Positions 8,945-17,934 of a stretch of 64,000 nt of DNA are shown one piece after another. Both the position numbers and the translations under genes were made by a program. How positions within the stretch are numbered: position 1 is the first letter of the stretch; each line of letters starts with the position of its first letter. This DNA comes from Microbulbifer bruguierae (GTDB taxonomy: Bacteria; Pseudomonadota; Gammaproteobacteria; Pseudomonadales; Cellvibrionaceae): assembly GCF_029869925.1 (NCBI RefSeq), contig NZ_CP118605.1:3128001-3192000 (forward strand), read 5' to 3'. Below the pieces are notes generated by a model. It made no database searches and was not told the origin of the DNA. It saw only the letters and a list, made by a program, of their open reading frames with translations.

Positions 8945-10618
8945 TTAATCCTTGAGCATCGGCAGATCGAGGCCTTGCTCTTTTGCACATTTCTTGGCGA
9001 TGTCATAAGCCGCATCAGCATGGCGCATAACACCGGTGGCCGGGTCGTTCCACAGTACGCGCTCGATGCGCTTTTTCGCCGCTTCGGTACCGTCACACAC
9101 AATCACCACACCAGAGTGCTGGGAGAAGCCCATGCCCACGCCGCCGCCGTGGTGCAGGGACACCCAGGTCGCGCCGGAGGCGGTATTCAGCAGCGCGTTC
9201 AGCAGCGGCCAGTCGGAGACGGCGTCACTGCCGTCCATCATGGATTCGGTTTCGCGGTTGGGGCTGGCAACGGAGCCGGAGTCGAGGTGGTCGCGGCCGA
9301 TCACGACCGGGGCTTCCAGTTCGCCGTTGGCGACCATCTCGTTGAACGCCAGCGCGAGACGCGCGCGGTCTTTCAGGCCGACCCAGCAGATACGTGCGGG
9401 CAGGCCCTGGAACTGGATGCGCTCGCGCGCCATGTCCAGCCAGTTGTGCAGCTGCGGGTTGTCCGGAATCAGTTCTTTGACCTTGGCGTCGGTCTTGTAG
9501 ATATCTTCCGGGTTGCCGGATAGCGCGGCCCAGCGGAAGGGGCCGATGCCTTCACAGAACAGCGGGCGGATGTAGGCGGGTACAAAGCCGGGGAAGTCGA
9601 ATGCATTCTCGACGCCCACTTCGAACGCCATCTGGCGGATGTTGTTGCCGTAGTCGAGGGTGGCGGCGCCGCGCTCTTGCAGGGTGAGCATGGCCTGCAC
9701 CTGCACGCCCATGGATTTTTTGGCTTCCCGCACGACAAGCGCTTCGTCCTGTTTGCGCATTTCGGCGGCGTATTCCATGGTCCAGCCTTTTGGCAGGTAG
9801 CCGTTCAGCGGGTCGTGGGCGGAGGTCTGGTCGGTGACGCAGTCCGGCAGGATGCCGCGCTCGACAATTTCCGGGAAGACGTCGGCGGCGTTGCCGAGCA
9901 GACCGACGGAAATGGCTTCACCGTTTTCCATCGCTTCGTTGATCATTGCCAGGGCTTCGTCGAGGCTGGTGGCTTTCTTGTCCACGTAGCCGGTGCGCAG
10001 GCGGAAGTCGATGCGGGTTTCATCACATTCGACGGCGATCATGCTGAAGCCGGCCATGGTGGCGGCCAGAGGCTGAGCGCCGCCCATACCGCCGAGGCCG
10101 CCGGTCAGTACCCATTTTCCTTTGGCAACGCCGTCAAAGTGTTTGCGCGCAACCGCAGCAAAGGTTTCGTAGGTGCCCTGGACGATGCCCTGGGAGCCGA
10201 TGTAGATCCAGGAGCCGGCGGTCATCTGGCCGTACATGGCGAGGCCTTTTTTATCCAGCTCGTTGAAGTGTTCCCAGTTGGCCCAGTGGGGGACGAGGTT
10301 GGAGTTGGCGATAAGCACGCGCGGAGCGTCGGCGTGGGTTTTGAATACGCCGACGGGTTTGCCGGATTGCACCAGGAGGGTTTCGTCATCTTCGAGGCGC
10401 TTGAGCACTTCGACGATTTTGTCGTAGCACTCCCAGTCGCGCGCGGCGCGGCCGATACCACCGTAAACAACGAGGTCTTCCGGACGCTCGGCGACGTCGG
10501 GATGCAGGTTGTTCATCAGCATGCGCAAGGGCGCTTCGGTGAGCCAGCTTTTTGCGTTTAGCTGGGTGCCGGTAGGGGCAATGATTTTGCGGCTGGGGTC
10601 GTGGCGTTTATCGGTCAT
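8945..10618 (-). CDS. hutU: Urocanate hydratase
   Basis: A 557-residue urocanase that converts urocanate to imidazolone propionate using tightly bound NAD+ as an electrophile. The length matches the family (about 555). Recognisable stretches include [14 protein letters not shown] near residue 60, [20 protein letters not shown] in the Rossmann-like NAD domain, and [19 protein letters not shown] near the C-terminus. A GAGG ribosome site precedes the ATG at 10618. It lies between hutC (upstream, 254 bp away across a stem-loop element) and hutH. Confidence 0.97.
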   Translation of the reverse strand: MTDKRHDPSRKIIAPTGTQLNAKSWLTEAPLRMLMNNLHPDVAERPEDLVVYGGIGRAARDWECYDKIVEVLKRLEDDETLLVQSGKPVGVFKTHADAPRVLIANSNLVPHWANWEHFNELDKKGLAMYGQMTAGSWIYIGSQGIVQGTYETFAAVARKHFDGVAKGKWVLTGGLGGMGGAQPLAATMAGFSMIAVECDETRIDFRLRTGYVDKKATSLDEALAMINEAMENGEAISVGLLGNAADVFPEIVERGILPDCVTDQTSAHDPLNGYLPKGWTMEYAAEMRKQDEALVVREAKKSMGVQVQAMLTLQERGAATLDYGNNIRQMAFEVGVENAFDFPGFVPAYIRPLFCEGIGPFRWAALSGNPEDIYKTDAKVKELIPDNPQLHNWLDMARERIQFQGLPARICWVGLKDRARLALAFNEMVANGELEAPVVIGRDHLDSGSVASPNRETESMMDGSDAVSDWPLLNALLNTASGATWVSLHHGGGVGMGFSQHSGVVIVCDGTEAAKKRIERVLWNDPATGVMRHADAAYDIAKKCAKEQGLDLPMLKD

Positions 10619-10696
10619 GGATGCCTCGTCTTTTTTCCAAATTCTTGGTTTGAAATTACGTTCTGTGGGTTTTTGGCCCGGAGTTTTGATTCAGTG

Positions 10697-10716
10697 CACC
10701 GGATTTTGGTCCGGTG
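10697..10716. repeat. Small hairpin beside element B
   Basis: CACCGGA (10697-10703) pairs with TCCGGTG (10710-10716) around a 6-base loop, 9 bp from the left arm of copy B. Its role is unknown. Confidence 0.45.
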
Positions 10717-10725
10717 GCGGCGCGA

Positions 10726-10823
10726 TGCCGGGTAAGGGTTTTCAGGACCGCTGCGAGTACATCCATGTACGCTTCGGCGCCGCCATCCATGGCGACGACG
10801 ATCCTGAAAACCCTTACCCGGCA
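10726..10823 (-). repeat. Long-stem intergenic element, copy B
   Basis: Perfect 22-bp arms, 10726-10747 and 10802-10823 (TGCCGGGTAAGGGTTTTCAG core), enclose two hairpins, GTACAT-CC-ATGTAC and CGCCAT-CC-ATGGCG. Read on the minus strand both apices are CATGGATG, the family signature. The inner stems differ entirely from copies A, C, D and E, so this is a divergent subclass. It lies in the hutC-hutU gap, in the direction of hut transcription. Confidence 0.85.
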
Positions 10824-10872
10824 CCTCACCTTCAATTCGTGTTTCTGTACTTCGTAGCTTTCGAGGTCGTTT

Positions 10873-11592
10873 TTAAAACCTCAGCTGCGCACCCAATCGG
10901 TACCGGTTACCCGGATGCACCAGTCGCGCGAAGCTCACGGTGCCCGCGCTGCTTTTGGTGCGTCGCCATATCTGTAAGCAGGCGGTACCAGGTTTGATTT
11001 CCAGTGCCTTACTTACGGCTTCATCCGCACCAATGGCCTCTACTGTGGTGTCCACTTCGGTGAGTGGCGCCACGCGGGTGAGGTATTCGTTGGGGGTGGC
11101 TGCGCTGAAGTCCTGCTGCAGGTATTCCGGCACCAGTGTCGGACTGGTATAGCGCTCCTCGAACTGGATCGGCAGGTTGTTGTCCAGGTGCACGATGATG
11201 GAGTGGTAGACCGCGGCGCCTTCGGCGAGGCCCAGGGCGACAGAAACTTCGGTATTGGCGACGGTCTGTTCCAGTTTGAGGATGCGCGCGGCGTAGCTGT
11301 GGCCGCGGGCGGCGATTTCGTCGGCGATATTGCGCACTTCCAACAGGGAACCGGCGGGTACCGGTTCGGCAACAAAAGTGCCTAGGCCCTGGGAGCGCAG
11401 CAGTACGCCCTCGTCGGTGAGTTCCGAGAGCGCGCGGCGGGCGGTCATGCGGCTGACGCCGAAGTCCTGGGCGAGCTGGTTTTCCGAGGGCACGCGAAAG
11501 TGCGCGGGCCATTCGCCGCTTTCGATCTGGGTGCGGATATGGGCCTTGATGGTGGCGTAGCGCGGCTGACTGCTGGTTTCCGGTGCTGTCAT
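10873..11592 (-). CDS. hutC: GntR-family histidine utilisation repressor
   Basis: HutC represses hut genes until urocanate binds. From ATG 11592 the product is 239 residues: an N-terminal winged helix (YATIKAHIRTQIESGEW, then FGVSRMTARRALSELTDEG) and a C-terminal UTRA ligand domain (GHSYAARILKLE, LPIQFEERYTSP, ALEIKPGTACLQIWRRT). The frame is open upstream to 11691, but that extension would run through the operator at 11662-11675 and looks unlike a protein N-terminus, so I chose the inner ATG although its ribosome site is weak. It heads the leftward hut transcription unit. Confidence 0.92.
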   Translation of the reverse strand: MTAPETSSQPRYATIKAHIRTQIESGEWPAHFRVPSENQLAQDFGVSRMTARRALSELTDEGVLLRSQGLGTFVAEPVPAGSLLEVRNIADEIAARGHSYAARILKLEQTVANTEVSVALGLAEGAAVYHSIIVHLDNNLPIQFEERYTSPTLVPEYLQQDFSAATPNEYLTRVAPLTEVDTTVEAIGADEAVSKALEIKPGTACLQIWRRTKSSAGTVSFARLVHPGNRYRLGAQLRF

Positions 11593-11661
11593 GGAATTCT
11601 GACTGCTCTTACTTGTGTGGTCTTTGCCTGCTCGGGTAAAGTGGCTGCCTAGTTGTACATT

Positions 11662-11675
11662 CTTGTATATACAAG
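11662..11675. promoter_or_regulatory. Probable HutC operator
   Basis: CTTGTATATACAAG is a perfect 14-bp palindrome 70 bp upstream of the hutC start. It matches the TTGTATATACAA-type site recognised by HutC in other gammaproteobacteria and suits a GntR/HutC dimer. It would control hutC-hutU-hutH and, if the rightward promoter is close, hutI-hutG. Confidence 0.8.
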
Positions 11676-11732
11676 CTTGTTGGTGGGGCAACTATGGATT
11701 CAGGCCCAGCCGCTGTCAATAGCGGGTAAGCG

Positions 11733-11755
11733 TTCGCCTGCAGGCAGGCTCCTAC
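11733..11755. repeat. Single REP-like arm
   Basis: TTCGCCTGCAGGCAGGCTCC continuing to TAC corresponds to one arm of the inverted pair at 8850-8918, here without an obvious partner. Confidence 0.6.
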
Positions 11756-11793
11756 GGGTGTTGGGCACGCTTTACTTTGCCCAACCTACGGCG

Positions 11794-11822
11794 CTGGATC
11801 CCGGATCAAGTTCGGGACGACG
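11794..11822. repeat. Repeat arm of the CTGGATYCCGG...GACG class
   Basis: A 29-bp segment beginning CTGGATCCCGGATCAAG and ending GGGACGACG contains an internal imperfect dyad (CCCGGA/TTCGGG). It resembles short dispersed palindromes of proteobacteria and, more distantly, the paired repeat at 44863-44929. Confidence 0.45.
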
Positions 11823-11851
11823 AGAAGCGAAGAACTGAAGTACGAATTGAA

Positions 11852-11962
11852 GGCCGGGTACTGGGTGGACGTTTTCGGGAGCGTCACAAACAGGATGTTT
11901 GTGCCGCAGCGCCCAGGGATGGGTCTACAGCGGTCCCGAAAACGTCCACCCAGTACCTGGCC
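11852..11962 (+). repeat. Long-stem intergenic element, copy C
   Basis: Arms 11852-11880 and 11934-11962 (29 bp) pair with one exception, a G/T wobble. They enclose CACAAACA-GGA-TGTTTGTG (apex CAGGATG) and GCGCCCAGGGATGGGT (apex CAGGGATG). The inner core from GCCGCAGCGCCC onward is shared with copies D and E. It lies 97 bp upstream of hutI. Confidence 0.87.
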
Positions 11963-12058
11963 GCCACAGGACTACAAATCAGCGCGCCTAGTGAGAATCC
12001 ACGCCAAAATCCCCCAGTAGGGCTATCGTTACAATTAACGCCAATTCAGTGAGTAACT

Positions 12059-13288
12059 ATGACTGAACGTTGTGATCTGCTGATTACCAATGTCCACGCG
12101 GCGACCATGGATCCGTCTTTGCCGGGTGCCTATGGCGCAATTGAAGATGCCGCGGTGGCGGTGACCGGCAATAAAATTGTCTGGATCGGCCCACGCCGGG
12201 ATTTGCCCGAAACCACTGCCGACCAGATCATCGACGGCGAAGGCCAGTGGCTGACACCGGGCCTGATCGACTGCCATACCCACCTGGTGTACGGCGGTCA
12301 TCGCGCCGGCGAATTCGCCCGTCGCCTCGGCGGTGAAAGTTATGAAGACCTCGCCCGTGCCGGCGGTGGTATTCTCTCCACAGTGCGCGCCACCCGTGCC
12401 GCCAGCGCCGCTGACCTGTACCGCAGTGCCGAGCCGCGCCTCAAGGCCCTGCTTGCGGAGGGGGTAACCACCATCGAAGTGAAATCCGGTTATGGCCTGG
12501 ATCTCGAGACCGAGCTCAAGCAGCTGCGGGTTGCCCGCCGTCTCGCCCAGCACTACCCGGCAGACATCCTTACCACCTGCCTTGCCGCCCACGCCCTGCC
12601 GCCGGAATACGATGGCCGCGCCGATGAATATATCGATCTGGTGTGCGAAGAAATCCTGCCAGCGGTTGCCAAGGAGCAGCTTGCCGATGCCGTGGACATG
12701 TTTTGCGAAAACATCGCGTTTTCCGTCGAGCAGTGCCAGCGCGTCATCGACGCTGCACACAAACTCGACCTGCCGGTAAAAGTCCACGCCGAACAGCTCG
12801 CCAGCACCGGCGCTACCCGCATGGCAGCGAAGGCCAGCGCTCTGTCCGTTGACCATATTGAATACATTACTGATGAAGACGTCGCCGCCATGGCGGAGAG
12901 CGGCACCGCCGCCGTGTTGCTGCCCGGCGCGTTTTACACCCTGAAGGAAACCCGTGTACCGCCGATCGACAAGCTGCGTGCCGCCGGCGTGCCCATGGCG
13001 ATTTCCACCGACCTGAATCCCGGTACCTGCCCCCTCGGCTCCCTGCGCTTGATGATGAACATGAGCTGCAATCTGTTTGGCCTGACGCCGGCGGAAGCCC
13101 TTGCCGGCGTTACCCGCGCCGCCGCTCGCGCGCTTGGTGTCTGCTGCTCGCGCGGTGTGCTGCGCGCCGGCCTGCGCGCGGATATGGTGCTGTGGCCGAT
13201 GGAGAGCCCGGACCAGCTCGCGTATGAATTGGGTGCACTGCAACCTGCGGAAATATTTTTTGGGGGACGCCATGTTACAGCTGGCTGA
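12059..13288 (+). CDS. hutI: Imidazolonepropionase
   Basis: HutI hydrolyses imidazolone-5-propionate to N-formimino-L-glutamate. The 409-residue amidohydrolase has the metal-binding [10 protein letters not shown] (His73, His75), VHAEQLA near residue 241 and [10 protein letters not shown] near 317, all characteristic of the family. Length is normal. It is the first gene of the rightward hutI-hutG unit; its last 17 bases overlap the start of hutG, indicating translational coupling. No HutC palindrome was seen immediately before its start, the nearest being about 385 bp upstream. Confidence 0.97.
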   Translation: MTERCDLLITNVHAATMDPSLPGAYGAIEDAAVAVTGNKIVWIGPRRDLPETTADQIIDGEGQWLTPGLIDCHTHLVYGGHRAGEFARRLGGESYEDLARAGGGILSTVRATRAASAADLYRSAEPRLKALLAEGVTTIEVKSGYGLDLETELKQLRVARRLAQHYPADILTTCLAAHALPPEYDGRADEYIDLVCEEILPAVAKEQLADAVDMFCENIAFSVEQCQRVIDAAHKLDLPVKVHAEQLASTGATRMAAKASALSVDHIEYITDEDVAAMAESGTAAVLLPGAFYTLKETRVPPIDKLRAAGVPMAISTDLNPGTCPLGSLRLMMNMSCNLFGLTPAEALAGVTRAAARALGVCCSRGVLRAGLRADMVLWPMESPDQLAYELGALQPAEIFFGGRHVTAG

Positions 13289-14219
13289 TATGCGCTTGTG
13301 GAGCGGTCGCGTCGACAATGAAGATGGCAAGGCCGGTCGCCGCTGGCACCAGGATATCGTGCCCCAGCATCTGGATAGCCCGCCCGGGTTTTCCATTCTC
13401 GGTTTTGCCTCCGACGAGGGCGTGCGCCGCAACAAGGGGCGCATTGGCGCTGCCAAAGGGCCGCGGATTTTGCGCCTGGCACTGGCGAACCTGCCAAAAA
13501 CCTTCAGTGCACCGCTGTATGATGCTGGCAATGTGAAAGTGGAAAAGGAAGATCTGGAATCCGCCCAGGCCATGCTTGGTGCGCGAGTAACCGAACTTCT
13601 GAGTGCCGGGCATTTCCCCATGGTGCTGGGCGGTGGCCACGAAATTGCGTTTGGCAGTTATCAGGGCATCGCGCGCTGGATGCGCGAACAGCACCGGGAC
13701 AAATCCCTCGGCATTATCAATTTCGACGCCCATCTGGACATCCGTCTGCCGGCCCCCCAGGGTTCTTCGGGGACGCCGTTTTACCAGATCGCCGAGCAGT
13801 GCGACCTCAACGGCCGCCCGTTTCACTACCTGTGTGTGGGCGCCGCGGCGACCGCCAACACGCCGGCACTGTACCAGCGCGCCGAAGAGTTGGGGGCACA
13901 GGTGATTTCCGACCGGGAAATCGTACCCTGGCGGATCGAACTGGTGCAGAAGCAGATCGCTGACTTTATCGATCGGGTGGACTTCATTTACCTCACCGTT
14001 GACCTGGACGTGTTCCCCGCCGCGGTCATGCCCGCAGTGAGTGCACCTGCCGGGCGCGGCGTTGCCTTTGAATTGTTCGAACCGCTACTGGATACCGTAT
14101 TGGAATCGAAAAAAGTCTGCCTGGCAGATATCGCCGAATTCAATCCCTACTTTGATATCGAAGATCACGCGGCGCGCACCGCCGCCCGCGTAGTGTTCCA
14201 GATCGCCAACGGGGTCTGA
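13272..14219 (+). CDS. hutG: Formimidoylglutamase
   Basis: This arginase-fold enzyme (315 residues from ATG 13272) splits formimino-glutamate to glutamate and formamide. The frame is open further left, but the inner ATG has the GGGGGA ribosome site and gives a normal N-terminus, [15 protein letters not shown]. Mn-binding motifs are present: [13 protein letters not shown] and [18 protein letters not shown]. The alternative pathway (HutF plus an N-formylglutamate deformylase) is not encoded in the window, so the glutamase route is used. It overlaps hutI by 17 bp. Confidence 0.93.
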   Translation: MLQLADMRLWSGRVDNEDGKAGRRWHQDIVPQHLDSPPGFSILGFASDEGVRRNKGRIGAAKGPRILRLALANLPKTFSAPLYDAGNVKVEKEDLESAQAMLGARVTELLSAGHFPMVLGGGHEIAFGSYQGIARWMREQHRDKSLGIINFDAHLDIRLPAPQGSSGTPFYQIAEQCDLNGRPFHYLCVGAAATANTPALYQRAEELGAQVISDREIVPWRIELVQKQIADFIDRVDFIYLTVDLDVFPAAVMPAVSAPAGRGVAFELFEPLLDTVLESKKVCLADIAEFNPYFDIEDHAARTAARVVFQIANGV

Positions 14220-14280
14220 GGTCGCCAGCCAGAAATACGCTGCCCTGCCGCCCGCGCACCATTAACGGGCGGGAGGCCCC

Positions 14281-14317
14281 GTCATTACTCCAGCAGCCAG
14301 GTTGAGGGAGTAATGAC
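14281..14317 (+). terminator. Inverted repeat after hutG
   Basis: GTCATTACTCC (14281-14291) pairs perfectly with GGAGTAATGAC (14307-14317), 61 bp after the hutG stop. It is followed by GCTTTAATT, a weak T-tract, so it is a plausible terminator of hutI-hutG. Confidence 0.6.
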
Positions 14318-14483
14318 GCTTTAATTCTGGCTGTTTTGCCGTTATTTATTCCTGGCCACGCATCTCGCTGACGTCGTTTTCCCCTTGCTATTCCCTCAGC
14401 CCATCCGCTGTTTCTTTTTCTTGATTTTTTCTTACGCAATTTTTCCGGCGTACTCTGGTGTTAGAGGTTCATATGAATGAATT

Positions 14484-14499
14484 TGTGATCTATATCACA
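14484..14499. promoter_or_regulatory. CRP-type binding site upstream of TonB receptor 1
   Basis: TGTGATCTATATCACA matches the CRP consensus TGTGA-N6-TCACA in both half-sites. It lies 237 bp upstream of the receptor start in an A+T-rich stretch, suggesting catabolite control of the receptor gene. Confidence 0.75.
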
Positions 14500-14735
14500 A
14501 CTTCATTTGGGCTAATTTTTGAGCTTTGGGAACAGAGTCGACATTTTTAAATAATTTTGGAACAGGTTTTGCTATTTCATAGTGGCGCAACAATCGTTGT
14601 GCTAGTTTCGCCGTGCGAAAAATTGGAGAAAAACCCTGGGGAAAGCCGTTGCGAAGCAGGGGGGACTGTTTGCAGTAATTGCGTGCCCTGAGGCTTTGAG
14701 TTTCTCCACAGAATCAATCGTTTTGGAAAAAACTT

Positions 14736-17174
14736 ATGACTAAGCACCAACCGAATGGACAGCGCCCCATCGCACTGGCCGTTGCCTTTGCCGCGGGTAC
14801 TATTGCACCGGCATTTGCCAATGCCGCAATTCTGGATGAAATTATCGTTACCGCTCAGAAGCGCGAACAGAATGCGCTGGAAGTGCCGGTCACCGTCGAC
14901 ACTTTTTCCACCGCCGATATTGAAAACACCAATGCGCTGAAACTCAGCGACATGGCGGACTATATTCCCGGTTTTGAGGCGGGCTCGGGTGTCACCCAGT
15001 CTCCACTGAGCATTCGCGGCGTCAGCAGCTCCAATATCAGCGCCGGTGGTGACCCCTCCGTGGCGGTGTTCTACGACGACGCCTATGTACCCGCCGCAGC
15101 CACCTCCATGTCGTTTGCGGACATGCAGCGGGTGGAAGTTTTGAAAGGTCCGCAAGGCACCCTGTTCGGCCGCAACGCCGCCGCTGGTACCGTAAACCTG
15201 GTACCCAACCCGCCGCAGCCGGAGTTCGACTCTTTCGTGTCGACCCGTTTGGGTAACTACGGCCTGACCCAGCTGGAAGGCATGGTCAACGCGCCGCTGG
15301 CAGACAATTTCTTTGTCCGTGCCAACCTGATGAGCTATCAGCGCGATGGCTTTGTGGAAAACGTAACCCCGGGTGGCGCTGACGCCGGTGCGGAAGATAT
15401 CGTTACCGGTCGTCTCGCCGCGCTGTGGCAGATCACCGATAAGACCGCCGCCCAGTTGTCTTATGACTGGGACGAAGTGGATAACGCGCCGCGCCAGGCC
15501 ATCGGTGTCAGCGAGTACGCCTACAGCACCGACCCGTTTGACCACAAAGTGGAAAACGACGTAGTGGATGGTGGCGAAACGCGCTCCATGTCTTCCGTGA
15601 ACTTCAAGTTGACCCACGCCTTGAGCGACGCCTGGAGCTTGAAGTGGGTATCCAACTACCGTGAGTGGGAAACTTACAACCGCGAGGAAGAAGACGGCAC
15701 GGCCGATATTACCCGCTACCTCGACACCAACAACACCTTCGACTCGAACATCAGCTACCACGAGCTGCAGTTCAACTTCAGCGGTGACCGCCTGAGCGCG
15801 GTGATGGGTGCCAACTACTCCCGCGAAGACATTTACCAGCGCACGGATGTGACGGCCTCTGCCGATTCCGTGACACGTCTGGTAACCGCGAATATCGTCA
15901 ACGATCCGACCCTGCGTGGGATGATCGAAGGCGCCGCGGGCGCACAGGGTCTGGCGATGTGGGACAGCATCGATCACCTGTGGGATGCGCAAGACTGGGG
16001 TCTGTTTACCACCATGATTGCGGGCACAGCCCTTCCTCAAGATGGCATTTATTACGACATGATGAGCCAGCAGCTCGGTATTGGCGGCATGCTGTTCGGC
16101 CCTGAGTTTGCGGGTGAGTGGTGGACGGAATCCGTTGAGAACACCGGTGACTTTACCAACTACGGTGTTTACGCCGATTTCGATTACGCGGTAACTGACC
16201 GCCTGAGCGTGCTTGCGGGCCTGCGTTACAGCAGCGATGAAAAATCTTTCACCTGGTTGACCCCCGGCACCAGCTTCAGCGCACTGCGCCCGGGCGTGGC
16301 AGAAGTGATCTTCCCTGCGGGTGCCGCCTACAACGTGGGTGAAGGCGTACGCAAGGCTTCCGACAAGTGGAGCGCCACCACCGGTCGCCTTGTCGGCCAG
16401 TACGACCTGACGGACGACGCCATGGCGTACCTGTCCTACTCCACTGGTTACAAGTCCGGTGGTTTCGACTCTCTGAATGTGGCCACCGCAGACGAGGCAT
16501 TCGAGCCGGAAGAAGTGGACAACATCGAGCTGGGTATCAAGGGCGATCTGCTGGAAAACCTGCGGGTTCAGCTGAGCTATTTCGACATGACCGTCGACAA
16601 CCGCCAGCGCAGCATCGAAAGTATGCGTCCGGGTTCCGCCAACGCGCTGCCGACCATCATCAATGGCGACCAGCAGATCAGCGGTGTCGAAGTGACCGTC
16701 GACTGGCTGGCTACCGAGTCCACGCGCTTCGGTCTTGTGACCACTTTCCGCGATGTGGAATCCCAGTGGGAGCCCTACTTCGATCAGCAGGGCGTGGAGC
16801 AATTGGACGGCGATAAAGCGTCCACCGATACCGCCTACACCGTCACTTTCGACTGGGCGCCAGCGGTTTCCATGGGTGATCTGAACCTGCATCTGGATTA
16901 CGTCTTCGCTGAAAACAGCGATGAAGATCAGCCGGGCTTCCTGGCGAGCTTCGCGGACATTAAAGGTGTAGGTGAAGACGACAAACGTCTGAATGGACGC
17001 CTGGTGTGGATGAACGGTGGTGGTCAGTACGAGCTGGCACTGTGGGGCCGCAATCTGCTGGACAACGAGCGCACCGGCGTTCCCAGTGGTCGCTCCATGG
17101 CCTACTTCGGCACTCCCTACACCGCCGTATCCGAACCGCGCACCTTCGGTGCCGAAGTTCGCTACAACTTCTAA
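14736..17174 (+). CDS. TonB-dependent outer-membrane receptor 1
   Basis: An 812-residue outer-membrane receptor that imports a substrate using energy from TonB-ExbBD. A signal peptide (LAVAFAAGTIAPAFANA) is followed by a TonB-box-like DEIIVTAQKREQ, the plug domain (VPVTVDTF, LSIRGVSSSN, RVEVLKGPQGTLFGRNAAAG) and a long beta-barrel ending VRYNF, whose terminal Phe is the usual barrel-assembly signal. GGAAAA precedes the ATG. It follows the hut operon on the same strand but has its own upstream region with a CRP-type site. The plug style (VTAQKREQ, FGRNAAAG) is widespread in marine gammaproteobacteria; the substrate cannot be read from sequence. A peptide or histidine-related nutrient is suggested only by its neighbours. 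Confidence 0.93.
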   Translation: MTKHQPNGQRPIALAVAFAAGTIAPAFANAAILDEIIVTAQKREQNALEVPVTVDTFSTADIENTNALKLSDMADYIPGFEAGSGVTQSPLSIRGVSSSNISAGGDPSVAVFYDDAYVPAAATSMSFADMQRVEVLKGPQGTLFGRNAAAGTVNLVPNPPQPEFDSFVSTRLGNYGLTQLEGMVNAPLADNFFVRANLMSYQRDGFVENVTPGGADAGAEDIVTGRLAALWQITDKTAAQLSYDWDEVDNAPRQAIGVSEYAYSTDPFDHKVENDVVDGGETRSMSSVNFKLTHALSDAWSLKWVSNYREWETYNREEEDGTADITRYLDTNNTFDSNISYHELQFNFSGDRLSAVMGANYSREDIYQRTDVTASADSVTRLVTANIVNDPTLRGMIEGAAGAQGLAMWDSIDHLWDAQDWGLFTTMIAGTALPQDGIYYDMMSQQLGIGGMLFGPEFAGEWWTESVENTGDFTNYGVYADFDYAVTDRLSVLAGLRYSSDEKSFTWLTPGTSFSALRPGVAEVIFPAGAAYNVGEGVRKASDKWSATTGRLVGQYDLTDDAMAYLSYSTGYKSGGFDSLNVATADEAFEPEEVDNIELGIKGDLLENLRVQLSYFDMTVDNRQRSIESMRPGSANALPTIINGDQQISGVEVTVDWLATESTRFGLVTTFRDVESQWEPYFDQQGVEQLDGDKASTDTAYTVTFDWAPAVSMGDLNLHLDYVFAENSDEDQPGFLASFADIKGVGEDDKRLNGRLVWMNGGGQYELALWGRNLLDNERTGVPSGRSMAYFGTPYTAVSEPRTFGAEVRYNF

Positions 17175-17229
17175 GGGCATCTGGCCCGAAAGATCGCGGG
17201 TGTAGCACTCGCGATCGGGAAGTATCGAA

Positions 17230-17260
17230 ACGCCGTCCGCTTTGCGGGCGGCGTTTTTTT
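17230..17260 (+). terminator. Rho-independent terminator of TonB receptor 1
   Basis: ACGCCGTCCGC (17230-17240) pairs with GCGGGCGGCGT (17244-17254) with one T/G wobble and a TTT loop, followed by a run of seven T. It lies 56 bp after the stop codon. Confidence 0.93.
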
Positions 17261-17319
17261 GTGGGGTGAGGTTTTGTGATGTGAAGTTTTGAGCGTCGCG
17301 AAAATGCTGCCGCGTGCGC

Positions 17320-17934
17320 TCAGCGCTCCGGTACCGCAGGCTCGCTGCGCGAGGGCTCTGGCTCCGCCGGCTGTTGCCGTGGAGGCCTGCGCGCTTCCAG
17401 GTAGCGCTTGAGGTAGGGTTTGTGCGTGTAGATCACATCGTCCGGCAGCCGGTGTAGATCGAAAAAGCGGTAGCCGAAAATCTCGCCATCGCGAATCGCG
17501 ATCTGCTGGTCTTTGAGGCGCCCGCGGATGGCGATGTTGATAATGCCCGAGCGCGGCACCTTGTCGACTTCGAGTACCTCGAAATCATCGATGCGGATGT
17601 TCAGCTCCTCGTCCAGCTCCCGCCGCGCGGACTCCTCGAAGGACTCGTCCCGATCCACCCAGCCCCCGGGCAGTGCCCACTTGTCCTGGTAGCTGTGGCG
17701 CACCAGCAACAGCTGGTTGTTGCGTTCCACAAAATACACCATTCCCACCACAAACTTGTCGGTCAGGGCATAGGAAATATTCCAGCGGATTTTGGGTGGC
17801 AGCTGGCGGTAGATCTCGTATTTGAGCCCCGGAAAAAGCACCAGTGCGGCGGCGGCAACTGCACCGGCGAGCAGCAGCCAGAGTAACGCTTTTCCCAGCA
17901 ATGATCGTTTTGTTCGGTTACGGCTTCTGCGCAA
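17320..17934 (-). CDS. Membrane-anchored Nudix hydrolase
   Basis: A 204-residue protein with an N-terminal transmembrane helix (ALLWLLLAGAVAAAALVLFPG, about 16-36) and a C-terminal Nudix domain. The Nudix box runs from Gly91 to Ile113 and fits GX5EX7REUXEEXGU (Glu97, REL at 105-107, EE at 109-110), except that the final Gly is Asn112. The metal-binding glutamates are therefore intact. Basic residues (MRRSRNRTKR) before the helix suggest the domain may face outward, which would be unusual for nucleotide hydrolysis; topology is uncertain. The C-terminal 30 residues are Pro, Glu and Arg rich. The substrate is unknown. Confidence 0.85.
   Translation of the reverse strand: MRRSRNRTKRSLLGKALLWLLLAGAVAAAALVLFPGLKYEIYRQLPPKIRWNISYALTDKFVVGMVYFVERNNQLLLVRHSYQDKWALPGGWVDRDESFEESARRELDEELNIRIDDFEVLEVDKVPRSGIINIAIRGRLKDQQIAIRDGEIFGYRFFDLHRLPDDVIYTHKPYLKRYLEARRPPRQQPAEPEPSRSEPAVPER

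Larger units (their letters stand above)
11593..12058. other. hutC-hutI divergent intergenic region packed with repeats
   Basis: These 466 bp hold no credible gene. In order they contain the HutC-type operator (11662-11675), a lone REP-like arm (11733-11755), an inverted pair built on TTGGGCA...TGCCCAA (about 11761-11783), a repeat arm of the CTGGATCCCGGATCAAG type (11794-11822), and long-stem element C (11852-11962). Promoters for hutC (left) and hutI (right) must also lie here. Confidence 0.75.
14220..14735 (+). other. Intergenic region before TonB receptor 1
   Basis: These 516 bp carry no credible gene. They hold a terminator-like inverted repeat after hutG (14281-14317), an A+T-rich stretch with a CRP-type site (14484-14499), and a long leader to the receptor start. 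A small dyad, GCGCAAC-AATC-GTTGTGC, lies near 14585-14602. Confidence 0.6.

Noticed and set aside
10873..11691. Longer hutC start at 11691
   Set aside because: It would translate through the HutC operator palindrome and add 33 residues unlike any HutC N-terminus.
11852..11962. Long-stem elements read as integron attC sites
   Set aside because: The terminal GTTRRRY/RYYYAAC core sites are missing, the stems are nearly perfect without extrahelical bases, and no integrase or cassette array is present.
12035..13621. 528-codon open frame on the minus strand
   Set aside because: Antisense to hutI and hutG, a by-product of codon bias.
14577..17180. 867-codon open frame on the minus strand
   Set aside because: It is the antisense shadow of TonB receptor 1; the plus-strand product has full signal, plug and barrel features, while this frame shows none.
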